Origin: Phytophthora sp. 'mugwort'
Taxonomy: Eukaryota > Oomycota > Peronosporomycetes > Peronosporales > Peronosporaceae
Direction of reading: 5' to 3'
DNA: 64,000 bases
Assembly (NCBI GenBank): GCA_033558025.1
Contig: JAUCEF010000011.1
Coordinates: 1,488,001-1,552,000 of the forward strand
The position numbers were made by a program, and so were the translations under genes. The first letter of the stretch is position 1. The number at the start of each line of letters is the position of its first letter. The notes beneath the pieces were generated by a model. The model was not told the origin of the DNA. It searched no databases and worked only from the letters and a program-made list of their open reading frames with translations. Shown here piece after piece: positions 1-10,365 of this stretch.

Positions 1-1135
1 CGGCGGCCTCAAGGTCCGGCAAGTGTACAACGCTGGCGGCGGGCTTCAGATACTTGGCTGTAGATGGGTACTTTTCAATCACCGAATCAAAGTGCACCCA
101 AACATCGGCTAGCGTCCGGCGTTCAGCATGCAGCGCTACCGTAACACTGTGCAGCACTTTTTTTTTTCATGTCACCAAACAGCTTCTCAATCTTGCGATG
201 ACGAGCCACACGAGGCACGAGATCCTCAACACCAGGGACCTTCTTCGCAGCGTCGCGGATTCGCATATAACGCTCCAACATGTCGTAAACTGACGACCAT
301 CGCGTTACTTTCATTCGCACGGGTCAGAGGCTGGTATACTTAGCCAAGTCAGTACTATTGGCGTAATGCCGCAGTTGAACCGTCGGGTTGTTGACTTCTT
401 CGAGCAGTGGCTGATGATTGGTCAAAATGCGTTAAACCGCCAAGTTGAACGTATGGCTTGCACAGCCAATCAGCGGCACTTCCATCTTAGTGGCGATCAG
501 TCGATGGGTAGCACAGTTGTTCCGCACTAGGAACTTGACCATCGACGTCTCCTTGTCGTACAGACTCAGTACGCTTCTGATAGAATCGATGTGGTCGTCA
601 GCAGTGAGACCATCGGTCAGCGAACAGATGGACAGCAAAGCTAGTTGCACCTCTTCACCGCTCTCGTACCCGGTATACAGACCCAGAGAGTGCAGCGATC
701 TACTCGACCGTCCATCGAAGAGAAGCCCAAACCGCTCGCCCATATCGCGTCCTAGACGCTCGCTAAGTCCCTTTTGTCACCGACTTCATGAACTTGAGTA
801 GCGTCTTGGACGAGACGGGGTGATTTGGAGGGTCAGCGGGTCGTCCCCTTCGGCGAGAGCATCGTTCCGCATGACCACCCAGCGCATCCACAGGTAGAGT
901 TGCCGCATTCGCGCGTCCAGAAGCCCGTAGTGCTCTAGTGAGCCGGGCGTCCGAGCTCGGCAGTCGTCGTAGGTGACCTCGAAGTCAGGATGCCTGTCGT
1001 GAAGGTGCCCGAGGAGGTTTGAGTAGCCGGTGACCGCAGCCTGCCGGCGCTCGACAGAGCAAATCTTGTACTCGAACTTGTCATCCCAAGGGATCCGTAG
1101 AAGAAAGAGGTAATGCTGTGGCTGCTAGAGCGCAT
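1..1135 (-). pseudogene. hAT-like BED-finger transposase, broken, runs off window
   Basis: This is a degenerate oomycete-type hAT transposase read on the minus strand from a possible ATG at 1135 towards position 1. Near the start is a BED-type zinc-finger remnant (KICSVERRQ, GYSNLLGHLHDRHPDF, about 1075-965), followed by WMRWVVMRNDALAEGDDPLT. The middle part (743-432) keeps [28 protein letters not shown] and [15 protein letters not shown], which match the hAT catalytic core as I know it from oomycete copies. The part at 320-123 keeps KVTRWSSVYDMLERYMRIRD. At least two frameshifts (near 1090 and 830) and stops separate the blocks, so it is not functional. The C-terminal dimerisation domain would lie beyond the window edge. 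The family call is from remembered motif patterns, not a search. Confidence 0.72.
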
Positions 1136-1557
1136 GTCGGTTGGTAGAAGAGGGTGAGGATGAGGAGGGGAAGAGGGGGGGGAGGGGCTAGCTTGCGAAG
1201 GGTGTTGGAAACTCAAAATGAAGTCCCTGCAAAGTGCTAGGTTGACGACAGCCACCAATTTGATGTGGAGCATGCCGCGTGAAATGCGGCTCGGTGGCGC
1301 TGCAGTGGTACTAAAAACATCACAGCGACGAGCAATCGTCTTCGCTGAAATGGCCAATATCGTTATTATTGTGAAGTACGAGTATTTTATTAACACTTCG
1401 ACTTCGACACCGTCAATGATTATATTGTATCCAGTAAACTACTGTTGGAATATATTATTTTATTCTATCTCTGGCTCAGCACACGAAAGAGACGGCTACT
1501 GACCCGGAAGATACCTGAGAAAGTTTGCGGTTGAGTCTTGAAGAAAGCACGAAGGTC
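1136..1557. other. No supported gene
   Basis: This AT-rich spacer lies between the hAT start and the pogo-like fragment. It contains a purine-rich stretch (about 1147-1190) but no coding signal or repeat that I can support. It may include the terminal region of the hAT element. Confidence 0.3.
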
Positions 1558-2110
1558 GATTTACCGCATCAACGATGTAAACGTCGACGAAAGCCGTCTA
1601 CTTCGACACTCCACAGAAGCATATTTTGGCGGAAATAGGTCGCAAGGGATCTGCCAAGGTTAAGTACACTGATAAGCCCTCAGCAAGATTGACCGCTGTA
1701 CTGACAATACGGGCTGATGGTACGTGTCGAGTGTGATACGTTTTATAGTAACGTTAGAGGGGGGTTACCCCATTTCGGTTTGTTTGTATCATGAAAGGAA
1801 AATCCAGGGGCTCCACCGAGACAAACAATCTACTGACGCCCTTAAGGGCGATGTCCATGTGTACTGCGACCAGGAACAAGGCTGGAAGGACAGTAGGGCA
1901 TGGAAAATCTACTCCAAGGAGCTGACAAAGTATATAATAGACTGTCCCTCCGTCCTTCTTGCCGACAATTTTGACTGCATGTATCCGCAGAAGGCCAGAC
2001 GGTAATTACTAGTGTGTCTATGGCCGCCGTGTGTCCGCTGCCAGCGAACTGCACGGCAGTTTGTCAGTCCCTCGACGTCGGAGCCATGTGGGCGCTAAAG
2101 GACACTGAGG
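1558..2110 (+). pseudogene. pogo/Tigger-type DDE transposase fragment
   Basis: This is a plus-strand fragment of a pogo/Tigger (DDE_1) transposase. NVDES at about 1579 is the first catalytic Asp block, and after a frameshift it continues as AVYFDTPQKHILAEIGRKG. The second block is YSKELTKYIIDCPSVLLADNF near 1911-1973, which contains the second catalytic Asp region (LLADNFDCH in the family). After another frameshift comes PLPANCTAVCQSLDVGAMW at 2035-2093, corresponding to the family's PLPxNST-xxCQPLDVG stretch. The N-terminal CENP-B-type DNA-binding half is absent. Several frameshifts make it non-coding. A second, longer pogo/Tigger relic lies at 34.3-35.5 kb. Confidence 0.68.
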
Positions 2111-2510
2111 ACGTTATGAGTATCTGACTTTCGTAACGGCTATGTAACAGCTAGTAAAAAGCGACTCGTTTCAATCAAGCACACTATTCGAGTTTGGGTA
2201 ATGGTGGAGTCTGTGTGCGTGGCTCGCAGATTTGAAAATGCCATCCCGAGATACTCCGTAGTTGAACTCAAACTTCAATAAAACGCTTTGCTTCTGTGTA
2301 ATACTAGATATTTCTATTACGTCAAATTAATCAAACTCATTGCATTTATGGCTCAACAGTGAATCAGAATGGCCTAGTTTGAGCAGTGGCTTCCGTCCTT
2401 TTTCGTTGTCCTGAAACTGCGAGGCTTTTATCGTCGTTGTCTGTACACCAAGCTCATGTACTTTTAAGCGACATATGCTCAACATCTGTCGTTCAAAGTA
2501 CGTGTAGGAG

Positions 2511-2960
2511 CGGTCTGGAGTTAAAATACGGCGATCTCGGGTTGAAGCCAACGAGGAGCATTCCTGTTTACGCATTCGTTGGCGAATACACCTGAATCTT
2601 AATGATCCACGATTTCAAGAAGGATACGTCAGAATGAGGACGCATCGGGAGTGTATATAGAAACACCGCCCGTAAAATTGCTTACATGGATGCGGTGAGC
2701 TATGGTGGAATTGCAAGATTCGCAAACCATTTGTGTGCACCCAACTGCAATTTTGTGGCGATGAGGAACCGTCGGTATGTAGGCGATGCAATGGTAGTTA
2801 TTGCCGATATATGTGCGGGAGACGAGATAACAGTCACTACGGCAATAATTCCTGGTTTGACTGTAACTGCAATAGCCCGGGCTGCGTTTTAAAAAGCCCG
2901 AGGAAATACGAGATATTTGGCGTTGAAATCGCGCTTGCATATATATCTTGCTCGTGAAGT
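2511..2960 (+). pseudogene. SET-domain (lysine methyltransferase-like) remnant
   Basis: Three frames together give SET-domain features. GDLGLKPTRSIPVYAFVGEY (2535-2592) resembles the first SET strands (GxGL-A-x-I-x-G-x-xGEY). YGGIARFANHLCAPNC (2701-2748) carries the NHxCxPNC catalytic motif, followed by VVIADICAGDEITV. A frameshift then leads to NNSWFDCNCNSPGC (2843-2884), a post-SET-like Cys cluster. Intact SET enzymes transfer methyl groups from S-adenosylmethionine to lysines, mostly on histones. Here stops (near 2593) and frameshifts break the frame. Oomycetes are known to have many SET paralogues. Whether this is a decayed gene or a domain carried by a transposon is not decided by the sequence. 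Confidence 0.66.
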
Positions 2961-3087
2961 ATCGGCGAGTATATATAGCAACAAGACCTTAGCACCGATT
3001 TCCAGTGGTGCAGCAGTACTGAATGGTACTTCTAGTATGTATCCGGCAATATACAGTGGTCATTTAGTGTTGTCGTGGAAGGCAAAT

Positions 3088-3108
3088 AAAAAAAAAAAAA
3101 AAAAAAAA
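3088..3108 (+). repeat. Poly(A) tract, 21 nt
   Basis: This is an uninterrupted A run downstream of the SET remnant. It could be a simple repeat or the tail of a retrotransposed RNA. I see no target-site duplication around it. Confidence 0.6.
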
Positions 3109-4206
3109 CGTCAGCATACTTACCTGTACTGACCACGTGGCAGCTCCTAACACTTGGAAAGCTTATATGTTTTTTTAGCTGACTTATGTTTGGAAGTCAG
3201 CGGGTACGGACGCGACGCCATGGAAAAACAGCAACGCATCATGTAGATCTACGCGTTACTGCATTTTTTTCTTGTCAACTGCTCGAATCCTGTCATATTG
3301 ATAACGTGGAACGTCTGAAAACGGTTTCTTCCACCACCAGAGCCTATCTACCCAATATAGATCGTCCGATAGCTTGTACGTTGGTCCGGTGCCACTTGTT
3401 CGTCGAGATACGGTCGTCTAGCTTCTTGTTTCGTTACAGGCCACAAAACAGAGGCGTCATATTGAAGAAAGGAGGTGCAGACGACATTTTGTTTGTTAGA
3501 GGCGTGGTCACGTTTGCAGGTTTAGGCTTACATCACAGAAACCGTATAAAATACCTTCAAACACCATCCTGGCATAGCTAACCCCTTTGCGCAGTGATCA
3601 AATTTGTCTGCTCGGTGCGGTATTTTGCTTGAATATAGATACGTTCAGCAGGAAATGAAAGGGCCCTCACAATATATCCCTGTAAATGAGGAAGTGGGTG
3701 GATTGGCACCTTGCAGAAGGACCTTTGTCTTCATTTCCCGAGAACGCCTGACCAACTGATCTGTGGTTTTAATGGTCATGCTAAATACATTGTCTTGGTC
3801 ACTCTTTTGTGCAGCAGACCAGCGATTGCAGCAGCGATGAAACCACCTTCAACTTCGCACGTAGGTGCAGTCGCGTTTGTGAAAACGATTGATTTGCTCT
3901 GCAGGATTGTTCGTAGTTGCAAATGCGCTCAGTCTGTAAAATTGCCAGAACAAATTTTCACTCCCCCCACCTTTGAAGTATTCCGCAAAGATATCCGTTG
4001 TGTGTTTTCACTTTTCCAGCGTATACCGCATGCGACAAGTCCGCTGGACTTTCGACAAAATTAATGTTGTAACCCCCTTACGTATTTGATTCGCCGTACC
4101 ATGCGGTCGTCCAGTACCTTGCGTCTTTCGTTTATGTTTTGATCACGTGGAAAAAATCACATGATGTAGTTATACTGGTGCCGCGACCAATGGCCGCCTC
4201 GTTGCC
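3109..4206. other. No recognised gene
   Basis: Short plus-strand open frames occur at 3186-3581 (131 aa) and 3711-4064 (117 aa). Neither shows a domain, signal peptide or homology I recognise, and both are within the length expected by chance in this composition. Confidence 0.3.
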
Positions 4207-4296
4207 GATGGGCTACTAGGTGATGGGAGGCGAAGATGACGCTTAGCCGCGTTGTAGTAAGCGTCACCTGCGCCTCCCATTACCTAGCAGCCCATC
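4207..4296. repeat. 39-bp imperfect inverted repeat (hairpin)
   Basis: The left arm (4207-4245) and right arm (4258-4296) are reverse complements with 4 mismatches in 39 positions. They are separated by a 12-nt loop. The arms begin GATGGGCT and end at GCTTA. The flanks do not extend the pairing. Confidence 0.85.
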
Positions 4297-4560
4297 AGCA
4301 GTTCTGTGAAACAGCTTCGAACACGTGCGCAAAGCGCTAGAGTCTTTGTGTAAACATATCTTCACAAGCTGGGATAGCACCACCATTGCTGGCAAAATCG
4401 AATCGTTGCTGCCAGTCTGGACGATTCAGCTTAACCTCCGTTCACCGTACCCATTTGACACTTATTTTCTGGCAGGTGCATGCATGTATATCGTGTATAC
4501 GTGCTTGGCTGTGTTCATATATGTTACTTTGTATGTTGAAAAGTACATAAGGATGAAATT

Positions 4561-4689
4561 TTCGTATTTTAAACTCGTTTAGTATGGAGGTGTGCAAGCT
4601 CTATTTGCAATGAAGTAGAACATGCTTCGTTCTACTTCATTGCAAATAGAGCTTGCACACCTCCATACTAAACGAGTTTAAAATACGAA
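4561..4689. repeat. Perfect 61-bp inverted repeat with 7-nt loop
   Basis: The left arm (4561-4621) and right arm (4629-4689) are exact reverse complements around the loop ATGCTTC (4622-4628). An A/T-rich extension beyond each arm pairs only with an indel. A transcript from either strand would fold into a long fully paired stem. Confidence 0.93.
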
Positions 4690-5840
4690 AAATTATGGAA
4701 ATCGCTTCAAATAACCTTTGCACAAGACGTAGAAATCGAAACGAAACGGATTATCTTGACATGCAACCCTGACACAATCTGACTTTGCCCCGCACGGCAA
4801 CCGCTCTCTCGATGCGCTGCCCCTTTGGACGTGACTAGATTCGCGGAAGTGGCAATTGACAAGGGGCCTCGCGCATAGGAATGCAGAGGACGCTGACAAG
4901 CCCACGACGTCGCTGTTTTGAATTGACATCGCGGGCTGCGAAACCAGCTCTCGTATCATCCCGGAGATCCTTGCGACGTTGGAAGAAGTAGCAGGCTATT
5001 TTGAGGCCATCTGACTTGATCAATCGTTTTTTTATTAGCACAGATTCGACCCCCTACCCTCGGTGCATATTGGCGCTTGACTCTCACAGGAAACGGGCTC
5101 CCCCATACTGCCAATCAAGTCGTATGCTCATCGCCCACACCGTTGCATGATCTGTTCGACAATATCGACGGCATCACGGATGATGACACTCAGGGAGAAG
5201 CTGAACGGTACTTCTTCTGTGTGCGAGCACTTCAAAAGTAGCAAAAGCCAACTCTTCGAAACGAAACGCTTATTAAATGTATGTGTTTGCGTAAATTGCC
5301 ACTCTCTGTTCGGGTTCCCCAAATTATTTTCCCAACCTGTCATGTCGATAGTCAACAAATTGGAAGGAAATGTCAATACGGCACGAGCCACGAGCTCCTA
5401 GCCAGTAATGCTCCTAGCCAGTAAAAAGCTGCCCATTTCTAGCCAAGCGATGCCAACGAGGCGACAACGCGGGCTCAACTGGTGGCCGTTTCGATGGTTG
5501 GTAATGCAGATCCTAGCCATATTTCATTTATTTTAGCAGAATCGCAGGGGTTTTCGCAAAATGCGGAGCGATTCAAACTTCATTCGCATGTGCAACCTTT
5601 TGTTGCAAAAGGTGGAGTAACTACAACTACATTCGCATTGAAGCATGCCAATCAAGGACGAGCGAGACCGGTACATATATATAGACGAGTTATCTGCGCA
5701 CATCCATGGGCTCATTATTCTAGTTATCTCTTTCCAAGCAGCACCTCCAAATCGTTCAGCCTCCGGGAAAAAAAGCGACAACCGCTTCCATCTCCATCTC
5801 CATCGCAATCAATTCCAATCCTAACTGTTCAGAAAGGCTT
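4690..5840. other. No recognised gene
   Basis: Small open frames on both strands (for example 5482-5877 plus and 5533-5808 minus) overlap each other and show no recognisable motif. The right part may be the terminal region of the MULE that starts near 5841. Confidence 0.3.
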
Positions 5841-6885
5841 ATGCTTCGCGACTCAGTCGCCTGCGCATATGCTGTGAAGGCGTATGCAGGAAGTCATGAT
5901 ATCACCGTTAAGTTGCGACGGGAAAACCGTGGTGGCGCGATGTTGAAGTACTATTGTACCGGAAGCGCTGAGTGCCGATTCGAGATAATTGCGTTGCGAA
6001 CTCAGAAACAGTCTCAGCTCGGTTATGCCATTAGAAAATGTAAGCTTACTCATAACAAATGTGCCGGCTAATCCATACTCACTGCTTCATAGATTCGTCA
6101 TAGCGATCTCGTCCGGGCAGTCGTAGCAAGTGACCCAAACGTATACGGAAACGCTTTCGTTGAATCTGTACAGAAGCTTGGAGCTAGTATTTCAAATGGT
6201 GAAGCGTATCGCGGCCGCAACCTTATACTTGAAGACCTTTACGGTTCTCTGCAAGATGGATTTCGCAAGTTGCAGTTACTAGTGGATGTGTAGTCGGCAA
6301 GAGTCCGACCAGTGTGGCGGATTGCGTGTTCAATGACGCTGGCGAGTTTGTTAGAGGGTGTTCATTTCACACCCGTACGCAGCGAAGTACAATTCCTACG
6401 GTCAGAAGTTTGCAGGTGTCGATGGTGCATTCCTCCGTCACGGCAATACCGAAACATACACATAGTCCTGGTTGGTCAAGACGGAAACCGCAACAACATT
6501 ATTTTGGCTATTGCAATCTGCGCGTCCGAAAGTGCTGAGCACTGCGAATGGTTATTTCGCTGCTGCATACAAGCGGGCTTGGGTCTAAATTCAGTGGGCT
6601 TGTTCTCGGACCGTGGCTTCGTATCATGGCGGCTTTCAAACAGTTCGGCATCACAACGATGCGGTACTGCACGCGCCATAATTTACGGAACATCCAGCAC
6701 GCCTTTAAAGGAAAGTATCTACCCGACATGACGTAATTTGTACAAGATACAATTTGCTTGGTACCAGGACGCTTAAAAGGGTCACCGGGCTACACTTGCA
6801 ATGACCCACCCTGATTTTGCGAAGTGGATAGAGAACATTGAACCGCAGCATTGGGCTTTGTACACGACGTTGAGGTCATAACATA
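5841..6885 (+). pseudogene. Mutator-like (MULE) transposase, broken
   Basis: Plus-strand blocks in order are VKAYAGSHDITVKLRRENRG (from 5877, N-terminal zinc-binding-like region), SDLVRAVVASDPNVYGNAF (6102 on), LILEDLYGSLQDGFRKLQ, a catalytic block with LVGQDGNRNNIILAIAICAS (6468-6527), CEWLFRCCIQAGLGLNSVGL then FSDRG, and after a frameshift FGITTMRYCTRHNLRNIQHA (6642 on). A further shift gives THPDFAKWIENIEPQHWALY (6801-6860). DGxx...ESAEHCEWLFR...SDRG...YCxRH is the MULE transposase signature as I know it. A stop at 6289-6291 and at least three frameshifts inactivate it. A zinc-knuckle C-terminus and terminal inverted repeats are not visible. Confidence 0.72.
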
Positions 6886-6939
6886 TGAGTCAGATTGCAT
6901 ATTAATTAAAGAGTAAAAAACCTGTACCGGCACGTTAGC

Positions 6940-7664
6940 CAGATTTGACATACCGGATTATGTCTCGGGTCAACTACGTCTTGCATGTGACGTGGTTGAC
7001 ATTGCAGAAAGACTCGTCCAGGTATACTCTGGTCGTTTCAGTCCTGAATAGAGCTTCCCGACGCGGCTCTGAAGTAGAAGCCGGTTGGTCACTTTCTTTT
7101 CCAGATATTTGACTCTGAAAGCGAGGTTTCCGGCACTTTCCATGTAAATATGACGCTTTTAACCCTTGACATGACGATAGTTGAGTGCCTTCATTAAATC
7201 AGCCATTGTGCGCCGTGGAATCTCGCGGCTGTGGATAGTTTGAACATGGTTTGCAATTGGTTGGGCTGTGATGGAACCGCTTGCTTGTTTTGGCTGGTAA
7301 CGTAGTCCTTAATAGTGGGGGCAATTCTTCAGTCGAAAATCACCCCTTTCCTTCCTCTAGAACTCTTGGCTTCATTATTCTGATTATATATAAATTTATA
7401 AAGTAAACAGATATGTTGCTGCTAAAATACACATCAAGGTCACGAACCTCAAAGAAGTTGGCCGGGTCTTCCTGTAGTTTCCCCAAACATGCGCGCCACC
7501 GTTGCAGTCGTAATGCCAATACGGTTATAAACTAATTTTCTTGTTCGGCTGCCCTGGGAGTTGTCTTGAGGTTTCTCCAACTTGAAAAACTGGTAGCATT
7601 TTACTACAATCCTCTTCTCTTGCATGGTGAGTTCATAGCGGGGTTCCTCCTGTCCATGCTGCCC
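6940..7664 (-). pseudogene. IS630/Tc1-like DDE transposase remnant
   Basis: Minus-strand blocks begin near 7655 with QEKRIVVKCYQFFKLEK, followed by a helix-turn-helix-like RKLVYNRIGITTATVARMFG. Then come QPIANHVQTIHSREIPRRTM (about 7245-7190), MADLMKALNYRHVKG, and RVYLDESFCNVNHVTC (about 7028-6980). The last contains the first catalytic Asp block (YLDES) typical of DDE_3/IS630-like enzymes. The remaining catalytic residues are missing or lie in unreadable frames. Frameshifts and stops are frequent. The family assignment rests on the HTH-linker-YLDES order, so it could be a related Tc1/mariner superfamily branch. Confidence 0.5.
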
Positions 7665-8713
7665 AGAAGTGCACCAGCCGTGAAATTTATATATGTGGTA
7701 GCCAAGATGCTAAGCTCTTTAACGAATATATTAGAACTATAAGAAACACGACGTTAGATCACCAATAGATTTTTAGTGGGGTATTATAATTCCTTGTATG
7801 GCATCAATTCTTGCCGGTACAATATAGTGTGAGTATCGGACGCAAGCTACGACAACACGGAGACGACATTATTCAGGGCCGATTTTCATGATGACAGCAA
7901 AGCAACCAAAGCTTGCGTGCGTAATTTTCTGTGCAGGGCTCGGATCAACTCGAGATGAAATGGTGAGTTGGTACGAACCAGACGGGGTAGGACTTTACAA
8001 GTGCTTTAAGGTGCTATTTAAAAATAGGAAAATCTCAAAGGGGGCTCATTTTTGAGAACATTTATCACTCAAAACCGAAACCTCCGAACTCTCCACCATC
8101 AGATCAAGATGGCCGACGGAGAAGACAACACAGGAGATGCAGAGTTAGACGGTATACGTCAGTTAAGGTGGATTGTTGGAAAGGACGCCTTGCCGCAGTT
8201 TAGGCTTAAGCATTAGCGCTTGGTAATTGTTGTTAGTAACATGGCGGTACGTTTAAGGCCAACCACTGTTCTAGCGTGGTGTCTTGTGCCTGGTTCGTAA
8301 AATAGGCTGAGTCAAAGAAGCAAAATCAACAGAAACCATTGACACGTGGCAACGCTGAAAATTTGATTTCAACCACATTAACGGGTATATATTTATGGCT
8401 GTAAACTTTTCAGTATTTAGCTGGTCACTCCAGCACCATACACACTGAGCTTAGCCACTTTTTCTGTGTCAGCTAATCACATACAAAATAATGTTTCGGG
8501 CCAGTCACTTTTTATTATTGTAGGAAAGGTATATTCGGTACGGAAACCCAAGTCCCATTAAAAGAATATCCCAGTTGCCGTCAATGAAAATATATCACGA
8601 TCCATTTTGAATATTCATCCAATCGCGGTTCATTCAGAGTTAGGCACATGCTATTCCAGCATATATTTGGTATCGTCCGGTAATTCCCACCATCTGAAAA
8701 TAGTTCATCATAA
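7665..8713. other. No recognised gene
   Basis: This AT-rich stretch between the IS630-like relic and the gypsy LTR has no supported coding region. A short ATG frame at 8109 (MADGEDNTGDAELDG) ends after about 35 codons and I do not recognise it. Confidence 0.3.
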
Positions 8714-9180
8714 TGGGGTGTGTTCCTGATGGATGGCCCATGACCAGTAGGTGTGGCTACACAATATGGGACGCCCACACACTAGGTACGAATCGTATCT
8801 AGGAGAAAAGACACACCACTAAGTACGTATCACACTTAGACGACTGACACAGTTAGGTACGAATCGTACCTAGGTGAAATACACATTTAGGTACGAATCG
8901 CACTTAGTAAGGAGACATGGCTTGAGAATCACCCATTGAAAAACCGGTCTTAGGGGATGCATTAATTAAGCAGTTTACAGTAAGTAGGAACATAGGAGCA
9001 TGTTAATAAAGACTCAGTTAAAATCCAAACTAGAAGTCCGCAAGTCGTGGGGAAAAAACCCTATCACACGGACTATCGGAAGCCAGGCTTTCCACGTGGT
9101 ACAAGAAGACAGAGACGCAGCGCGTCTGTCTCGATTAGAAGCTACGCTTCCTCAGGACAGGGTGCGTGTGGCCTCCGTCA
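8714..9180 (+). repeat. 5' LTR of gypsy copy 1
   Basis: The LTR begins TGGGGTGTGTTCC and ends GTCA, with about 94-95% identity by eye to the LTR at 15163-15626. A conserved stretch with ATGCATTAATTA lies near the middle. The left half carries four related palindromes. Confidence 0.88.
8782..8907. promoter_or_regulatory. Array of four imperfect palindromes in LTR U3
   Basis: Four copies of a roughly 21-bp dyad based on CTAGGTACGAATCGTACCTAG occur at 8782-8802, 8819-8839, 8853-8873 and 8887-8907, spaced 34-37 bp start to start. The same array is present in the 3' LTR and, altered, in the LTR of copy 2. Position in U3 and dyad symmetry suggest binding sites for a dimeric regulator. That role is inferred. 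Confidence 0.6.
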
Positions 9181-9184
9181 CACC

Positions 9185-9200
9185 TGGTAGCATTTGTAGT
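9185..9200 (+). other. Probable primer-binding site of gypsy copy 1
   Basis: TGGTAGCA begins four bases after the 5' LTR, where a tRNA primer site is expected. The same region (TGGCAGCA, then a shared GTCAATCCCGCACC) follows the presumed LTR of the gypsy fragment at 48.87 kb. The primer tRNA is not identified. Confidence 0.55.
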
Positions 9201-9250
9201 CAATCCCGCACCCGTCGCGGATTGCTATAGCAATTAAGTTCTCTTTGAGT

Positions 9251-10324
9251 ATGGAAGATCCAGGGAGTCGAATGCCGTCTCGCCAGACTTTCCTCAACTC
9301 TCGGATGTCCACTGGGCCACCTTAGAGAAGATGGTTAGCCTTCTAGGCGAGCAGGCTTCCGCTGGATTCCCCTCACTCTCTGCGGAAGAGCAGGGAGCCC
9401 CCGTTGAGCGTTTTGACCAATACGAGACCTCGCTCATCGCACACATGAGCGCCGCAGTCCAAAAAGCTACACGCGCGACAGTACGGGCGGAGCCCAGAGC
9501 GCAGCTCAATCCCTGCGCGGGAGTCCGCTTCGCGACAAGGGTCGACAAAAGCGGTCAAGATGACGGTTTCCAAATTCGACGGGAAGGAGTCGGACAGCTT
9601 GATCTTCTAGATCCGCGAGATCGAGATCGCGCTGAGCGCGGGACAGATCTATGATGCGAGATCTTAAGTCGCCTTCGCCCTGTCCAACCTGGGAGGTCGG
9701 ACACAGGCATGGGCTATGGATCGAGGGACCTGGTCTCCGGGGTATTTCATCTAGTGGCCGTTCATGGAGCAGGAGCTCCGCAAGAATTTCCTGTTGGCCA
9801 ACGTGACGTATCGCCATCGATCCCTCTTCTTGCGATGCAAGCAAGGCAAGCGCTCCCCCCAAGATAATGTCATGGAGCTGCAACACCTGGAAGCGGTTGT
9901 GGCCGGAGCTCCCCTCTCGGAGGACTTAAAGGTCACGGTGTTTATGGACGGTGTCCGATGGGGCCGGTGCGGACGGAGCTCTTTCGGCGTCAACCGAAGA
10001 CCTTCAACGAGGCAATACACATACCTCAATCTGCTGGAAGACCACTGTGTGCGTTCTGCACAGGGGCATGCTGGTCCTTTGGACTCGTCTGAGGGACCCA
10101 CCCCAATGGGGTCTTCTTCTGGAGATTACTTCTGCCGAGTCGTCTCGACTCTCCTCGAAGAAACCAAAGCGAGAGGTCGCTGCTTCGACTGTAACGAAGT
10201 AGGCCACTTCCGTCGCAATTGCCCGACAAACCCGTGGCGAGTCAACCGTGGCAAGGCCACCTCGGCGTCGCCATCGTTCAATGTAATTGGGTCCGACTTG
10301 TTGGAAAATAACGTCTCCCAGTAG
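9251..10324 (+). pseudogene. gypsy copy 1 gag, broken
   Basis: Gag-like blocks include VSKFDGKESDSLIF then IREIEIALSAGQIYD, with a TAG between them where Trp is expected. These are followed by VAFALSNLGGRTQAWAM and FMEQELRKNFLLANVTYRHR. The C-terminus has a zinc knuckle, CFDCNEVGHFRRNC (about 10180-10221), which binds RNA in intact Gag. Several in-frame stops and shifts, for example the TAG after SLIF and the TAA after DARS, are the same in copy 2. The start (9251) is the first ATG in the region giving a Gag-like reading, and frameshifts lie downstream of it. Gag normally assembles the virus-like particle. Confidence 0.78.
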
Positions 10325-10365
10325 GTGCGGGACGCCCTGCGGGGAGACTCCGCTCTTTCCGGTCT

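Noticed and set aside
8709..8713. A 5-bp target duplication for gypsy copy 1 (CATAA against CATAG after the 3' LTR)
   Set aside because: It would require the LTR to end in GT instead of CA, and the matching CA is also shared with the 5' LTR side. The duplication cannot be resolved.
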